Assembly: GCA_016714605.1 (NCBI GenBank)
Contig: JADKDL010000006.1
Coordinates: forward strand, 124,001 to 188,000
DNA: 64,000 nt
Direction of reading: 5' to 3'
Origin: Bacteroidales bacterium
Lineage (GTDB): Bacteria > Bacteroidota > Bacteroidia > Bacteroidales > UBA1715
Under the pieces are notes generated by a model, which saw only the letters and a program-made list of their open reading frames with translations, had not been told where the DNA came from and did no database searches. Every line of letters starts with the position of its first letter. The first letter of the stretch is position 1. This document shows positions 19,666 through 27,798 of this stretch, piece after piece. Position numbers and translations under genes: made by a program.

Positions 19666-20379
19666 ATGCTGGAAAAGGAATTAACTGTTTCGATTGTTGA
19701 GTATTTTGAGAAAAACATATTCAAGCAGCATATTTCTTCTACACTTAAGAATCATAGTAAGTTAAAATCTTATAATATTAATCCAATAGTTGTCAAGTAT
19801 TTATCAAAAGTTTTAGACGATAAATATAGTCCTGAAGGAATTGCAAAAGCACTTTATTATCCGAGAGTTTTAGGTACTTCAATAAATACTTCATTTGGCA
19901 CAAGAATTCAGAATATGTTTGTGGAACTTAATATTGCCCAAGGTTCAATGATAAAGGGTATGGATGTGGAATTTATGGATAAGATTGACAATAGAAAAAA
20001 ATGGTGTCAAATAAAATCCGGTCCAAATACTATAAACTCAGAAGATGTAAAACCTTTAATTAAAAAATTTACAGATACTATTAATCTAGCAAGAACAAAC
20101 AAAGCATTTTCTGGAATAAATAATAATGATTTTATAGTAGGTGTTTTGTATGGTGAGCAGTCTGAATTGAGCATGCATTATAAAATAATTGACAAAACGC
20201 ATCCAGTCATTATTGGTCGTGATTTTTGGCATCGGATAACTGGATTTCCCAATTTTTATGACCAATTGGTTGTTGCACTTCATGAATGTATTTATAATCT
20301 TGATACAGAAGAATTTTTCACTAAAGGTTGTGATGAATTGGCAAATGAAATTAGAACGTCACCTTTATTTCATTTTTAA
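19666..20379 (+). CDS. Type II restriction endonuclease (PD-(D/E)XK fold)
   Basis: A 237-residue protein whose core reads GMDVEFMD (Asp100, Glu102) followed by WCQIKSGPNTIN (Gln115-Ile-Lys117), a PD-(D/E)XK nuclease signature of the D...QxK variant. The upstream segment ALYYPRVLGTSINTSFG is typical of a group of stand-alone type II enzymes often paired with C5 methyltransferases. It should cut unmethylated sites recognised by the neighbouring methyltransferase; I cannot read the recognition sequence. The gene converges with the methyltransferase gene and the two coding ends overlap by 15 bp. Its probable short leader and the HTH on the partner suggest control of the nuclease/methylase balance. 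Confidence 0.85.
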   Translation: MLEKELTVSIVEYFEKNIFKQHISSTLKNHSKLKSYNINPIVVKYLSKVLDDKYSPEGIAKALYYPRVLGTSINTSFGTRIQNMFVELNIAQGSMIKGMDVEFMDKIDNRKKWCQIKSGPNTINSEDVKPLIKKFTDTINLARTNKAFSGINNNDFIVGVLYGEQSELSMHYKIIDKTHPVIIGRDFWHRITGFPNFYDQLVVALHECIYNLDTEEFFTKGCDELANEIRTSPLFHF

Positions 20380-21603
20380 ATCTTTATAGTAACTGTTTAA
20401 AAACGTAACTATTGAATAACCAATTTCTGTAGCCAAATTTACAGGTACAGCATTTCCTATTTGTTTGTATTGTTGCGCTAACGAACCTTCAAAACCCCAA
20501 TCGTCAGGAAAAGTTTGTATTCTCGCGTATTCTCTAACGGTAAACGGTCGAGTTTCTTCGGGGTGGCATCTTTCTGTTTGCTTTTGTGCCGGACTGCATG
20601 TAAGTGTTAAACAAGGTTCGTCCCAACCTATACGTCGAGCTATTCCGGTTTTTCCTCCACCTAAATGAAAACTACCTCCCATAAATTCTTTTTGTATGTC
20701 TAATGGCAAATCGCGCCAATATCCTTTGGGTGGAACTAAGTCTAATACTGCAATCTTGCTTTTTGGATACTTCGCTCCAATTGATTTTGGAACGTCGGTT
20801 TCATATAATTCCCCTTTTTTTAAAGCATCCTTTAAATTGAATATCTTTTTATATGGTTTTGGATATTCATATTGAATGTCAATATCTTTTCTTATTCCAA
20901 CCAATATAAGTCGTTCCCTTTTTTGTGGAACTTTATAATTTATTGCTTTTAGAACTTGAATAGGAGCAACATTATAACCAATTTCATCTAAAATTGAAAT
21001 CATACCTTGCAATGTTTTTCCATTTTCATGGCTGAGTAGCCCCCGAACATTTTCACCGATACAAATAGGAGGATTGACTTCTTTCACAACTCTGGCGAAT
21101 TCATAGAAAAGAGTTCCTCTAGCATCTGCAAGCCCTAGTTTTTTACCTGCGTAACTAAAAGCTTGACAAGGGAATCCGCCTGTTACAACATCAGTTTTAT
21201 TTTTATATTCACTAAATTCAAATGATTTTATATCGCCTTCAAAAACAGTCCAATGAGGTCTGTTTTTTCGTAATGTTTGACATGCCCATTTATCTATTTC
21301 ATTCAATGCAACACAGGTAAGCCCAGCTTTTTCCATTCCAATTGCCAATCCGCCGCCGCCTGCAAATAGCTCTAAAACAGTGTAATTATTGTTTGGTTTT
21401 GCAAAATTTGATACTATTTCTTTTTCCTCAAGACTTAAAAAATCGGAAAATAATGTTTCAACTTGTTTATGTTTATAAACACGGTAATTGCTCATAGGTT
21501 CTCTTACAGCAGATAATTTACCTTCTCTATCCCAACGCCTGAGTGTTTCCTTACTTTTACCTAATAATTCAGATACTTCTGTGAGTGTCAAATACTCATT
21601 CAT
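20365..21603 (-). CDS. DNA (cytosine-5) methyltransferase with N-terminal MerR-like HTH
   Basis: From the ATG at 21603 (412 residues). Residues 1-50 form a MerR/excisionase-like HTH (LTLTEVSELLGKSKETLRRW followed by a wing ending YRVYKHKQV). The C5 methyltransferase follows with its ordered motifs: ELFAGGGGLAIGMEKAG (AdoMet), GGFPCQAFSYAG with catalytic Cys146, ENVRGLLSH, QKRERLILVGIR, and the C-terminal IGNAVPVNLA. It protects host DNA against the convergent endonuclease. A TTG start at 21645 would lie upstream of the predicted transcription start, so it is rejected. The HTH probably binds its own promoter, as N-terminal extensions of some C5 methylases do; this is inference supported by an inverted repeat in the leader. 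Confidence 0.95.
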   Translation of the reverse strand: MNEYLTLTEVSELLGKSKETLRRWDREGKLSAVREPMSNYRVYKHKQVETLFSDFLSLEEKEIVSNFAKPNNNYTVLELFAGGGGLAIGMEKAGLTCVALNEIDKWACQTLRKNRPHWTVFEGDIKSFEFSEYKNKTDVVTGGFPCQAFSYAGKKLGLADARGTLFYEFARVVKEVNPPICIGENVRGLLSHENGKTLQGMISILDEIGYNVAPIQVLKAINYKVPQKRERLILVGIRKDIDIQYEYPKPYKKIFNLKDALKKGELYETDVPKSIGAKYPKSKIAVLDLVPPKGYWRDLPLDIQKEFMGGSFHLGGGKTGIARRIGWDEPCLTLTCSPAQKQTERCHPEETRPFTVREYARIQTFPDDWGFEGSLAQQYKQIGNAVPVNLATEIGYSIVTFLNSYYKDLKMK

Positions 21604-21615
21604 AACCAAGTTGTT

Positions 21616-21666
21616 TAACCTTATACAATGGTTACAAATGTACAACTAAAATTTATTGAACCCAAA
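21616..21666 (-). promoter_or_regulatory. Promoter and candidate operator of the methyltransferase gene
   Basis: Reading the minus strand: -33 TTTG (complement of 21663-21666), a 20-bp spacer, then -7 TACATTTG (complement of 21635-21642), a close match to the Bacteroidota consensus. The inverted repeat TAACC-N9-GGTTA (21616-21634) covers the predicted start of transcription, a natural site for autorepression by the HTH of the methylase. Confidence 0.6.
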
Positions 21667-21694
21667 GGAATTTTTCCACTTGCCAATATTAGTT

Positions 21695-22346
21695 TTATCT
21701 TATTATTTTGTTTAGATAAACATTAAAAGGCATCATTGTTTCAAAATCTTGTAAAATGTTGCTAAAAAACTGATTTGTAAGAATAGCATCATCAGAATAT
21801 TTTTTTCCAACGGTGTAGCTTTTGAATTTTAGTAATTCAATAGCTTCAAAAGTTGAGTCGAAGCCTTTTGGAGCCGATTTTAATTTATCGCCATCAATTT
21901 GTCCGAAATGTTTTATAAAACTTGAATCAGTAATAATATTTTTTAAATTCTGAAGGATTTGAATATATAGATTGTCTTATTTTCAACAACTTATCTGATG
22001 GTGGCATGTAGATACCTCCTGCGGTAAACGAATTGTCTGGTTCTATGTGAATATAATATCCTGCATTACAGCTTTTTCTGCCTTCGGGGGTTATAAAGGC
22101 TCCCATATTGGTTTTGTAGGGTGTTTTATCTTTAGAAAATCTAACATCTTTGTAAATTCTAAAAATACATTCTGTAGATTTTACATCTTTTACGGTATCA
22201 TCAAAAGCTACAATTTGAGGTATAAGTTTTTCTACAAAGTCTTTAAATTCAAGCTTTGCTTGTTCAAAAAAATCTTTATTGGCGGTAAACCAATCTCTGT
22301 TATTATTTATGCAAAGTTGTTTCAAAAAATCATATACGAGTTTCAT
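21695..22346 (-). CDS. DUF2461 family protein (frameshifted)
   Basis: The first 139 codons end in an early stop at 21927, but the next frame continues the family without a break: removing one base near 21938, beside a T6 run, joins NPSEFKK to IITDSSFIKHFGQ... and ends at 21695, giving 216 residues, the normal DUF2461 length. Visible family features are the N-terminal NNRDWF and FRIYKDVRFSKDKTPYK and the C-terminal PKGFDSTFEAIELLKFKSY. The biochemical role of the family is not established. The shift is +1 and probably a sequence error, though a recent mutation cannot be excluded. It is 11 bp downstream of the Wzi-like gene and likely co-transcribed. Confidence 0.85.
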
Positions 22347-22357
22347 GTGTTTATTTT

Positions 22358-23944
22358 TTAAAAGTCATAGTAAAAATTGTTTAGAGCGGTTCTGAAACCA
22401 AGCATAAAAAGCCCCTCGTTTTTAGTGTATAGAGCTGAGTTTTCCTTACGAATTACGTATTGGAAAAACACATTCATATTCGTAGCCGGATTGACTAAAT
22501 AAGACAACATAATGCTCCCCAGTGCAACTTTTATTTTATTATGTTGCCCTATAGTATTGCCGTAGTCTTTAGTACGAGTGGCGTATGTTTTATAAATGTC
22601 ATTCCCGAAATTGCTGTTTGCAGTATCTGATCCATGAATGGCGTAAGAAAACCGAGCTTCAACAAAAAATCTTTTATATGAATATTTTAGAAATGAGATA
22701 GATTCTATAAAATTCGCTCCAAGCGGATGCGCAAGTGGCTGATTCAGATTACCGTAGTTATATAATCCATTCTTGTGCGAATAGGTAAATGGTCGAACAA
22801 AATTCACCTCTGTTTGTATGTCTAAATGTTTAATTTTTAATAAATCAAAGGTTTTAAATCCGCCTTGAATTGCATATTTATTAGCCCACCAACCAGTACG
22901 GTTCAATATTTCGTTTAATTTAAATTCATCAAACATAAATTGAGCATAAAATACATAATTCTTAAAAAAGGTAAATTTGAGGTTTAGTCCCATAAGTGAA
23001 TTGTCGGGCGACCCACGGTTAAACTCAACAGGTCGATAAAAAACTACCGGATTGGCATAGTAGAAATCAAAACCCCTATAGCCAACTGTGGTATCGTTGC
23101 TTGGCCATATCACGGCCTCAAAGAAGCTGAAAGTAAACCATTTCGTCACTGTCCAGTCTAAATAGTGAAATGCTCCCCATTTTTTATTATATCCTGTGCT
23201 ATTGGGGTCTGCAACATTACTATCTTGAAATTGAGCCCATAAATTCACATATTTTATTTTCCAAATATCGGTTGTGATTTTAAGAAATGGGTAGGAGAAT
23301 GAATTATCTGATAAAATCAATGATCGGTATCCATCGCCAAAAAAATGTTTCCCCGTTCCAAATTGTATGTTAAATACGTTATTGGGGTTGTATGACAAAT
23401 ATCCTTCGGCAAAACCATAATCATAACCGGTTTCTTTAAATTTTTTGAACCTGCCTTGTCCTGGTATTGTTCTGAGCGTTTGTACCAATGAGTCTCTATA
23501 ATCGTTGAAAAACACCTGATTTTCGCAAAAACTGGTAGTTATAGAGAATTTCTTATTTATGGTTGCTGTTGCCAATAAACCGCGCATGTTGATACTACTT
23601 TTATTGGCAAATTCTCTAGACTTACCTATCTGAAAATCAAATAGAGGATCTATGGTAAATGTAAAATTTTTACTTTTCCTAAAATCAATTAAACTGGTAT
23701 TGAATAGGTGTTTCCAAATAGGTTTGTCAAACTGGAATGCGTATAGTGAGTCAATGTTTATAATTGTATCTACCTGTTGGTAAATGTATGGCTTTACCGA
23801 TGTATGATATCTGTTTTCTGATCTATATAAATACCTGTCTACGTGGTTAAATTGAGTATTTGTATGTCTATAAATTGACACCTGAGCTTTTGTCAAATTA
23901 GTTATAAACAGCAATGCAAGACAAAATGGAACTATCTTAATCAT
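22358..23944 (-). CDS. Outer-membrane beta-barrel protein, Wzi/capsule-assembly-like
   Basis: A 528-residue protein with a signal peptide (ends near NLTKAQ) and many alternating aromatic beta-strands ending in an aromatic-rich C-terminus (FRTALNNFYYDF), as expected for an outer-membrane barrel. The motif GTGKHFFGDGYRSLILSDNSF and YYANPVVFYRPVEF are what I associate with the Wzi-type capsule assembly family in Bacteroidota. No capsule biosynthesis genes are adjacent, so whether it anchors polysaccharide is open. The next gene upstream is an AtpI-like membrane protein 109 bp away. Confidence 0.75.
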   Translation of the reverse strand: MIKIVPFCLALLFITNLTKAQVSIYRHTNTQFNHVDRYLYRSENRYHTSVKPYIYQQVDTIINIDSLYAFQFDKPIWKHLFNTSLIDFRKSKNFTFTIDPLFDFQIGKSREFANKSSINMRGLLATATINKKFSITTSFCENQVFFNDYRDSLVQTLRTIPGQGRFKKFKETGYDYGFAEGYLSYNPNNVFNIQFGTGKHFFGDGYRSLILSDNSFSYPFLKITTDIWKIKYVNLWAQFQDSNVADPNSTGYNKKWGAFHYLDWTVTKWFTFSFFEAVIWPSNDTTVGYRGFDFYYANPVVFYRPVEFNRGSPDNSLMGLNLKFTFFKNYVFYAQFMFDEFKLNEILNRTGWWANKYAIQGGFKTFDLLKIKHLDIQTEVNFVRPFTYSHKNGLYNYGNLNQPLAHPLGANFIESISFLKYSYKRFFVEARFSYAIHGSDTANSNFGNDIYKTYATRTKDYGNTIGQHNKIKVALGSIMLSYLVNPATNMNVFFQYVIRKENSALYTKNEGLFMLGFRTALNNFYYDF

Positions 23945-24053
23945 TTATTGGTAAGTTTAGAACCGAAAGTTAGTAAAATTACATAGAAAAACAGAAAACA
24001 TCAAAGAGAGAAATATACCAAACCCAAAGAATTATTTTGCTTCGGTTTATAAA

Positions 24054-24440
24054 CTACATCTTATTAATTTTCACAAACAACAATTCTAATGTATTGTGAG
24101 CAATAAATAAAAATAAAACAGTAAGAGCCAGAGTTTTATGATACTCCTTTGGTATTGTGTATATGAATATGAGAGACAATATTAGATAAGCAAGAAGTCT
24201 TACACCTCTTAGTAAAAGCATTTTTTGCATCCCGCTTTTTTTGTCATTCGGGTTGAAAGTGGGTTTTATAATAATTAATGGAATTACCGTAAGCAGCATA
24301 AAAAAGAAGACGAGTTCTTTAAGTTTTGGAAATATGAATTCAAACTGTTGGAAATTTGCTAGTATTACCAACATTATCAATAGTATAAAGCCTAATAGCG
24401 TGTGGAAAATTGTAAGTTTTAGTATATTTCTAGGAATCAT
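24054..24440 (-). CDS. Small membrane protein of ATP synthase leader type (AtpI-like/DUF6168-like)
   Basis: 128 residues with four hydrophobic segments (about 8-28, 42-60, 75-95 and 102-120) and short charged loops, resembling AtpI in topology. In many Bacteroidota a gene of this kind sits between atpZ and atpB; here the order bactofilin-AtpZ-this gene is kept, 23 bp apart, but atpB does not follow. Assignment rests on position and topology more than on sequence motifs. Confidence 0.6.
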   Translation of the reverse strand: MIPRNILKLTIFHTLLGFILLIMLVILANFQQFEFIFPKLKELVFFFMLLTVIPLIIIKPTFNPNDKKSGMQKMLLLRGVRLLAYLILSLIFIYTIPKEYHKTLALTVLFLFIAHNTLELLFVKINKM

Positions 24441-24463
24441 TTTGTTTGTATGTGGGAGAGGGG

Positions 24464-24676
24464 CTATTGTTTTTTTATGAAATCTTTTAATGCAAGATAG
24501 ATTGCTGCAAAGACAGAAATAAGTGAAAAAATAATGGTGTATACCTGAGTTTTAGTCTGAAATTTTTCATCCATCCATATTCCACCATATACACCACCCA
24601 AAATCACTGCCAACATCTGAATACCCATATTGGTGTATTTCAGATATTCTCGCAATTTATTAGTATCTTTCTGCAA
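24464..24676 (-). CDS. AtpZ-like protein
   Basis: A 70-residue protein with two membrane helices separated by the GGVYGGIWMDEKF motif characteristic of the AtpZ family (GxxxGxxxDxxF). AtpZ helps assemble F1Fo ATP synthase, possibly as a magnesium or calcium channel with AtpI. The start is 2 bp after the bactofilin stop codon, so the two are translationally close. Confidence 0.85.
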   Translation of the reverse strand: MQKDTNKLREYLKYTNMGIQMLAVILGGVYGGIWMDEKFQTKTQVYTIIFSLISVFAAIYLALKDFIKKQ

Positions 24677-24678
24677 CC

Positions 24679-25053
24679 TTATTTCTTTTTATCTGCAGCA
24701 TCATTTGCATAATTAGTTTTCATACTGCATGTGCCTGTAAAAATTGCACCCGGTTCTATTGCCAACCTATTGGTTACAACATCACCAATCATTCTAGAGG
24801 TAGCTTTAAGAGAAAGTAGTTCGCCAACTATTATTTTCCCTTCTACGAAGCCTTCAATATCAGAATTTTGACAAGCTATTTCTCCTTTTATTTCTCCGGT
24901 AGCACCTATTACAAGTTTGCCCTTAGTTGTAAGATTACCGAGCAAATTACCTTCTATTCTAATGTCTCCGTTACAGATTATATCTCCGGTAATTGTAGTA
25001 CCAGCAGTTATCATATTTGTTGAGGAAGGTTCTACACCTGTTATTTTTGCCAT
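24679..25053 (-). CDS. Bactofilin (polymer-forming cytoskeletal protein)
   Basis: 124 residues. The core (about 15-110) is a run of short beta-helix repeats rich in Gly, Ile and Val (ITGDIICNGDIRIEGNLLGNL, GEIKGEIACQNSDIEG), typical of the DUF583/bactofilin right-handed beta-helix, with short polar ends. Bactofilins polymerise without nucleotide and scaffold envelope processes. It begins the bactofilin-AtpZ-AtpI-like operon. Confidence 0.9.
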   Translation of the reverse strand: MAKITGVEPSSTNMITAGTTITGDIICNGDIRIEGNLLGNLTTKGKLVIGATGEIKGEIACQNSDIEGFVEGKIIVGELLSLKATSRMIGDVVTNRLAIEPGAIFTGTCSMKTNYANDAADKKK

Positions 25054-25586
25054 ATTTTCTTTTGTTGAGTTGTTAACAATTCACATTTATTCCTTTGGGG
25101 TAAAAATACTATATTCTTTTTATTTAACCAATATTCATTTTTTTGTTGCGCTATATATTGAAATAAATCACAACGAAATAATTCATTATATAAAGTTTTA
25201 TTCACTTGAAATACAGCAGTATAAATGAATCTGCTTTTCTTGAAACAATGATTTAAATCATTAAAATACTCCTTATAATTAACATTTTAATCTTTCAAAG
25301 TGTATTAAAATTACAAAAAATAATTATAAAAAAAACACAAATTACAAAATTTTATTAATTATATGTATTCATAAATAAGCTTAAAATTACGTAGTTTCAG
25401 TGCATACTTATTTTTACAGCGTGAATTTATGATTGTAAATGAAAATATTTAGAAAATCAAAAAATGCAATAAAGTGGTGTATTTCCTGACGTATTATAGA
25501 TGATTTGTATTTATAGAATTTGACATAGATAGTCTGAGCTTTTTGTATAATGTAAGTTCAAGTTTATATTACGCTAGTTTGAGTTT
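25054..25586. other. AT-rich intergenic DNA upstream of the bactofilin operon
   Basis: 533 bp with very high A+T and no credible gene on either strand; it should contain the promoter for the bactofilin operon but I cannot place it with confidence. Confidence 0.5.
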
Positions 25587-25799
25587 AATGTCATTTTTAT
25601 GGTAATAGTATTTATAATCCCAACGGGATTAAATATGAATAGCCACCGGTAAAACCGGTGGATTGAAAAAGTCAGTGATAGTGAACCCCATTCGGGGTTC
25701 AACATTATTAACATCACAAACCATGGATTGCATCCATGGCTATTCAAATTCAAGCCTTTCAGGCTTTTACCATAAGGATAGGCTTAACTTAATGACATT
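25587..25799. repeat. Nested palindromic repeat element
   Basis: A symmetrical array of hairpins. Outer arms AATGTCATT (25587-25595)/AATGACATT (25791-25799) and TTATGGTAA (25597-25605)/TTACCATAA (25767-25775) enclose a further pair GAATAGCCA (25637-25645)/TGGCTATTC (25737-25745). Local hairpins inside are AATCCCAACGGGATT (25616-25630), CCACCGGT-AAA-ACCGGTGG (25643-25661), GAACCCC-ATTC-GGGGTTC (25683-25700), CCATGGAT-TGC-ATCCATGG (25721-25739) and AAGCCT-TTC-AGGCTT (25752-25766). Similar hairpin clusters are common, dispersed elements in Bacteroidota; a REP/Y1-transposase origin is inference. Confidence 0.85.
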
Positions 25800-25902
25800 G
25801 AGTTAGAGTTTGTAACTCAGACTTAACGAAGTAAATGCAATTGATTGTTTTATTAGTCCCGAGCTAAAAGCTCTCGTCATCAGGGACTATATTTGAAATA
25901 TA
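25800..25902. other. Spacer with a second hairpin
   Basis: Contains TAGTCCC (25854-25860)/GGGACTA (25883-25889) around a GAGCT-AAA-AGCTC hairpin, and a segment (25806-25824) that recurs inverted, with one mismatch, at 48165-48184. No gene. Confidence 0.5.
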
Positions 25903-25942
25903 TAAAAAAAAAGAAGAGATTACCACAAGTAATCTCTTCTTT
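25903..25942 (-). terminator. Terminator of frr
   Basis: Thirteen-bp perfect stem AAGAAGAGATTAC (25911-25923)/GTAATCTCTTCTT (25929-25941); on the minus strand it runs straight into a long T tract. It lies 29 bp after the frr stop codon. Confidence 0.9.
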
Positions 25943-25970
25943 ATAATTCAATATTTTTCAATTTTAACAA

Positions 25971-26534
25971 TTATATTGTAAGTATGTCAGCTTCTTTCGC
26001 TTTTAGAATTTCATCAACTTTTACAATGTTTGAATCGGTTATGGTTTGAATTTTTGCCTCAGCATCTTTACACATATCCTCAGGAAGCCCATCTTTTTTG
26101 AGTTTTTTCAACTCTTCATTTGCATCTCTTCTACTGTTTCTAATGATAACTTTAGCATTTTCGCCCTCAGATTTTACTTGTTTCACCATATCTCGTCGTC
26201 TTTCCTCGTTAAGTGGCGGAATAGAGATTCTTATTAAAACTCCATCATTTACTGGAGTAAGACCAAGATTTGCTGCAAAAATAGCTTTCTCAATAGCTCC
26301 TATTGTTGATTTTTCCCAAGGTTGTACAACGAGTGTTTTACCATCTAGTGTGTTTATGTTAGCTACTTGCGAAAGTGGGGTAAGGGTACCGTAATACTCC
26401 AATTGTACGGTTTCTAACATTGCCGGACTAGCCTTGCCTGCTCTCAGTTTTGATAAATCTTTTTCTAAATGTTGCAGTGGTGCAATCATTCTTTCTTTGG
26501 TATCATCGAATAGTAAAGATAATTCTTCTTCCAT
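25971..26534 (-). CDS. frr: Ribosome recycling factor
   Basis: 187 residues, the normal length. RRF splits post-termination ribosomes together with EF-G. Family signatures visible: LRAGKASPAMLETV near residue 31, YYGTLTPLSQVANIN, VQPWEKSTIGAIEKAI, NDGVLIRISIPPLNEERRRDMVKQVK and the C-terminal helix with KVDEILKAKEADIL. It is a single-gene unit here (usually next to pyrH in bacteria) with its own strong terminator. Confidence 0.97.
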   Translation of the reverse strand: MEEELSLLFDDTKERMIAPLQHLEKDLSKLRAGKASPAMLETVQLEYYGTLTPLSQVANINTLDGKTLVVQPWEKSTIGAIEKAIFAANLGLTPVNDGVLIRISIPPLNEERRRDMVKQVKSEGENAKVIIRNSRRDANEELKKLKKDGLPEDMCKDAEAKIQTITDSNIVKVDEILKAKEADILTI

Positions 26535-26809
26535 TGTTTTGAATACTTTAAAAATCTAGCGCAAAAATATCTATTTATTATTTCATTTCAAAAATCTTTT
26601 TAACACAAATATGTAAAGTAGATAGAATTATGTTTGTTTTTATTTTGAAAACCCTGTTTTATTTCTTATATTTATATATCTAGGCTATTATAATTTAAGC
26701 CAATGTTAAGTTTATGTTAATTTTTATTAATTTTTAATTAACATTGAGTTTTTGTGATGTAATTTTAATTAAAGAAAAAACATTATAAACAATTTTAAAT
26801 TGTACAGCC

Positions 26810-27265
26810 ATGAAAACACTAGTTTTGACAATCTTGATGCTATTCACTATACACTTTGGCATTGCTCAGACTGATTCTGTACAAGTGTATATAGAAAGCG
26901 AAACACAAATACCTTACAATGGAACGTATTTGGTGTATCATGAAAATGGTAACTTACAAATTGAAGCAAATTTTGTAAATGGTAAAGCTCACGGAACTTA
27001 TACAGAGTATTATAACGATGGAACCAAGAAAGAAGTAAGAAATTATAATAATGGTTTGTTTGAAGGAACTTGGTATCGTTTTTCTGCCGAAGGAAATATT
27101 ATTGGTTTAGCTAATTTTAAGAACAATAAAAAACACGGTAATTGGGTTATATATGACGAGATTGCAAAAAGAAAAGTGCTTGTAGTATATAATGAAGGCA
27201 AAAAAGTAGGCACTAGTTATATGTATGACGAGAGCGGATTAATTGTAGCTGAGCAGAGTTTTTAG
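26810..27265 (+). CDS. Secreted MORN-repeat (YwqK-like) protein
   Basis: 151 residues with a signal peptide (MKTLVLTILMLFTIHFGIAQ) and tandem MORN_2-type repeats: GTYLVYHENGNLQIEANFVNGKAHG, then TYTEYYNDGTKKEVRNYNN, GTWYRFSAEGNIIG and NWVIYDE. Repeats of this type form extended beta-hairpins; the family is often labelled YwqK antitoxin by similarity but there is no toxin gene next to it and the signal peptide argues for an exported role. Function unknown. Confidence 0.8.
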   Translation: MKTLVLTILMLFTIHFGIAQTDSVQVYIESETQIPYNGTYLVYHENGNLQIEANFVNGKAHGTYTEYYNDGTKKEVRNYNNGLFEGTWYRFSAEGNIIGLANFKNNKKHGNWVIYDEIAKRKVLVVYNEGKKVGTSYMYDESGLIVAEQSF

Positions 27266-27298
27266 ATTTTTTCATTTTTTTTAAGTTTAAGTGATAAG

Positions 27299-27330
27299 AG
27301 GTCAGACTGGTAACGAAGTCTGACCTTTTT
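27299..27330 (+). terminator. Terminator of the MORN gene
   Basis: Ten-bp stem AGGTCAGACT (27299-27308)/AGTCTGACCT (27317-27326) followed by TTTT on the plus strand, 33 bp after the stop. Confidence 0.85.
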
Positions 27331-27334
27331 ACGT

Positions 27335-27724
27335 TTATGCAGAAATTGGTTTATTTTGAAATATAATTTTCATCAAAAAATAACCTGAAATTACGCCAAG
27401 TGTGTTTGCCAACATATCTAACCAATCGGCTTGTCTGTTTTGAGTGCAATAGTGTTGTAGAATTTCCATCAATCCGCCATAGGTAACCGCTAAAATAAAG
27501 ACCTTGGGAAAAAGGTGTTTATGAATATCATTTCTTTTCCTGAAAAATCTTATTATGGCAATACTCAATACAAGATACATTATAAAATGCACCACTTTAT
27601 CGAAATGTGGAAGAGAAAATATTTTCAATTTTGGTGCATCCGGATCTCCCGATGTTAAACTTGCATAAGCTATAAGAGCATATATTCCAATGAGTTCACC
27701 AATTGATATTATTTTTTTAAGCAT
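27335..27724 (-). CDS. VanZ-like family membrane protein
   Basis: 129 residues with four hydrophobic segments and the VanZ signature DKVVHFIMYLVLSI in helix 2 (conserved His), then YGGLMEILQHYC and RQADWLDMLANTLGV. The family is widespread in Bacteroidota, role unknown; teicoplanin resistance in the name-giving VanZ should not be transferred. Confidence 0.85.
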   Translation of the reverse strand: MLKKIISIGELIGIYALIAYASLTSGDPDAPKLKIFSLPHFDKVVHFIMYLVLSIAIIRFFRKRNDIHKHLFPKVFILAVTYGGLMEILQHYCTQNRQADWLDMLANTLGVISGYFLMKIIFQNKPISA

Positions 27725-27798
27725 TTTTATAATTCTATCCTATTTAAAAAATTAACAATGATTTATTTTAAGAAATTGTAGCTGTTTAGCTTAGGACC

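Noticed and set aside
21604..21645. A longer methyltransferase from TTG 21645
   Set aside because: Lies upstream of the predicted transcription start, and the HTH begins at the ATG at 21603.
24917..25228. A plus-strand frame antisense to the bactofilin gene
   Set aside because: A shadow of the beta-helix codons running into AT-rich spacer.
25587..25799. A CRISPR-like array
   Set aside because: The palindromes are different from each other and nested, with no direct repeats or equal spacers.
26810..27265. Toxin-antitoxin antitoxin (YwqK label)
   Set aside because: Signal peptide and absence of a toxin partner make this label misleading.
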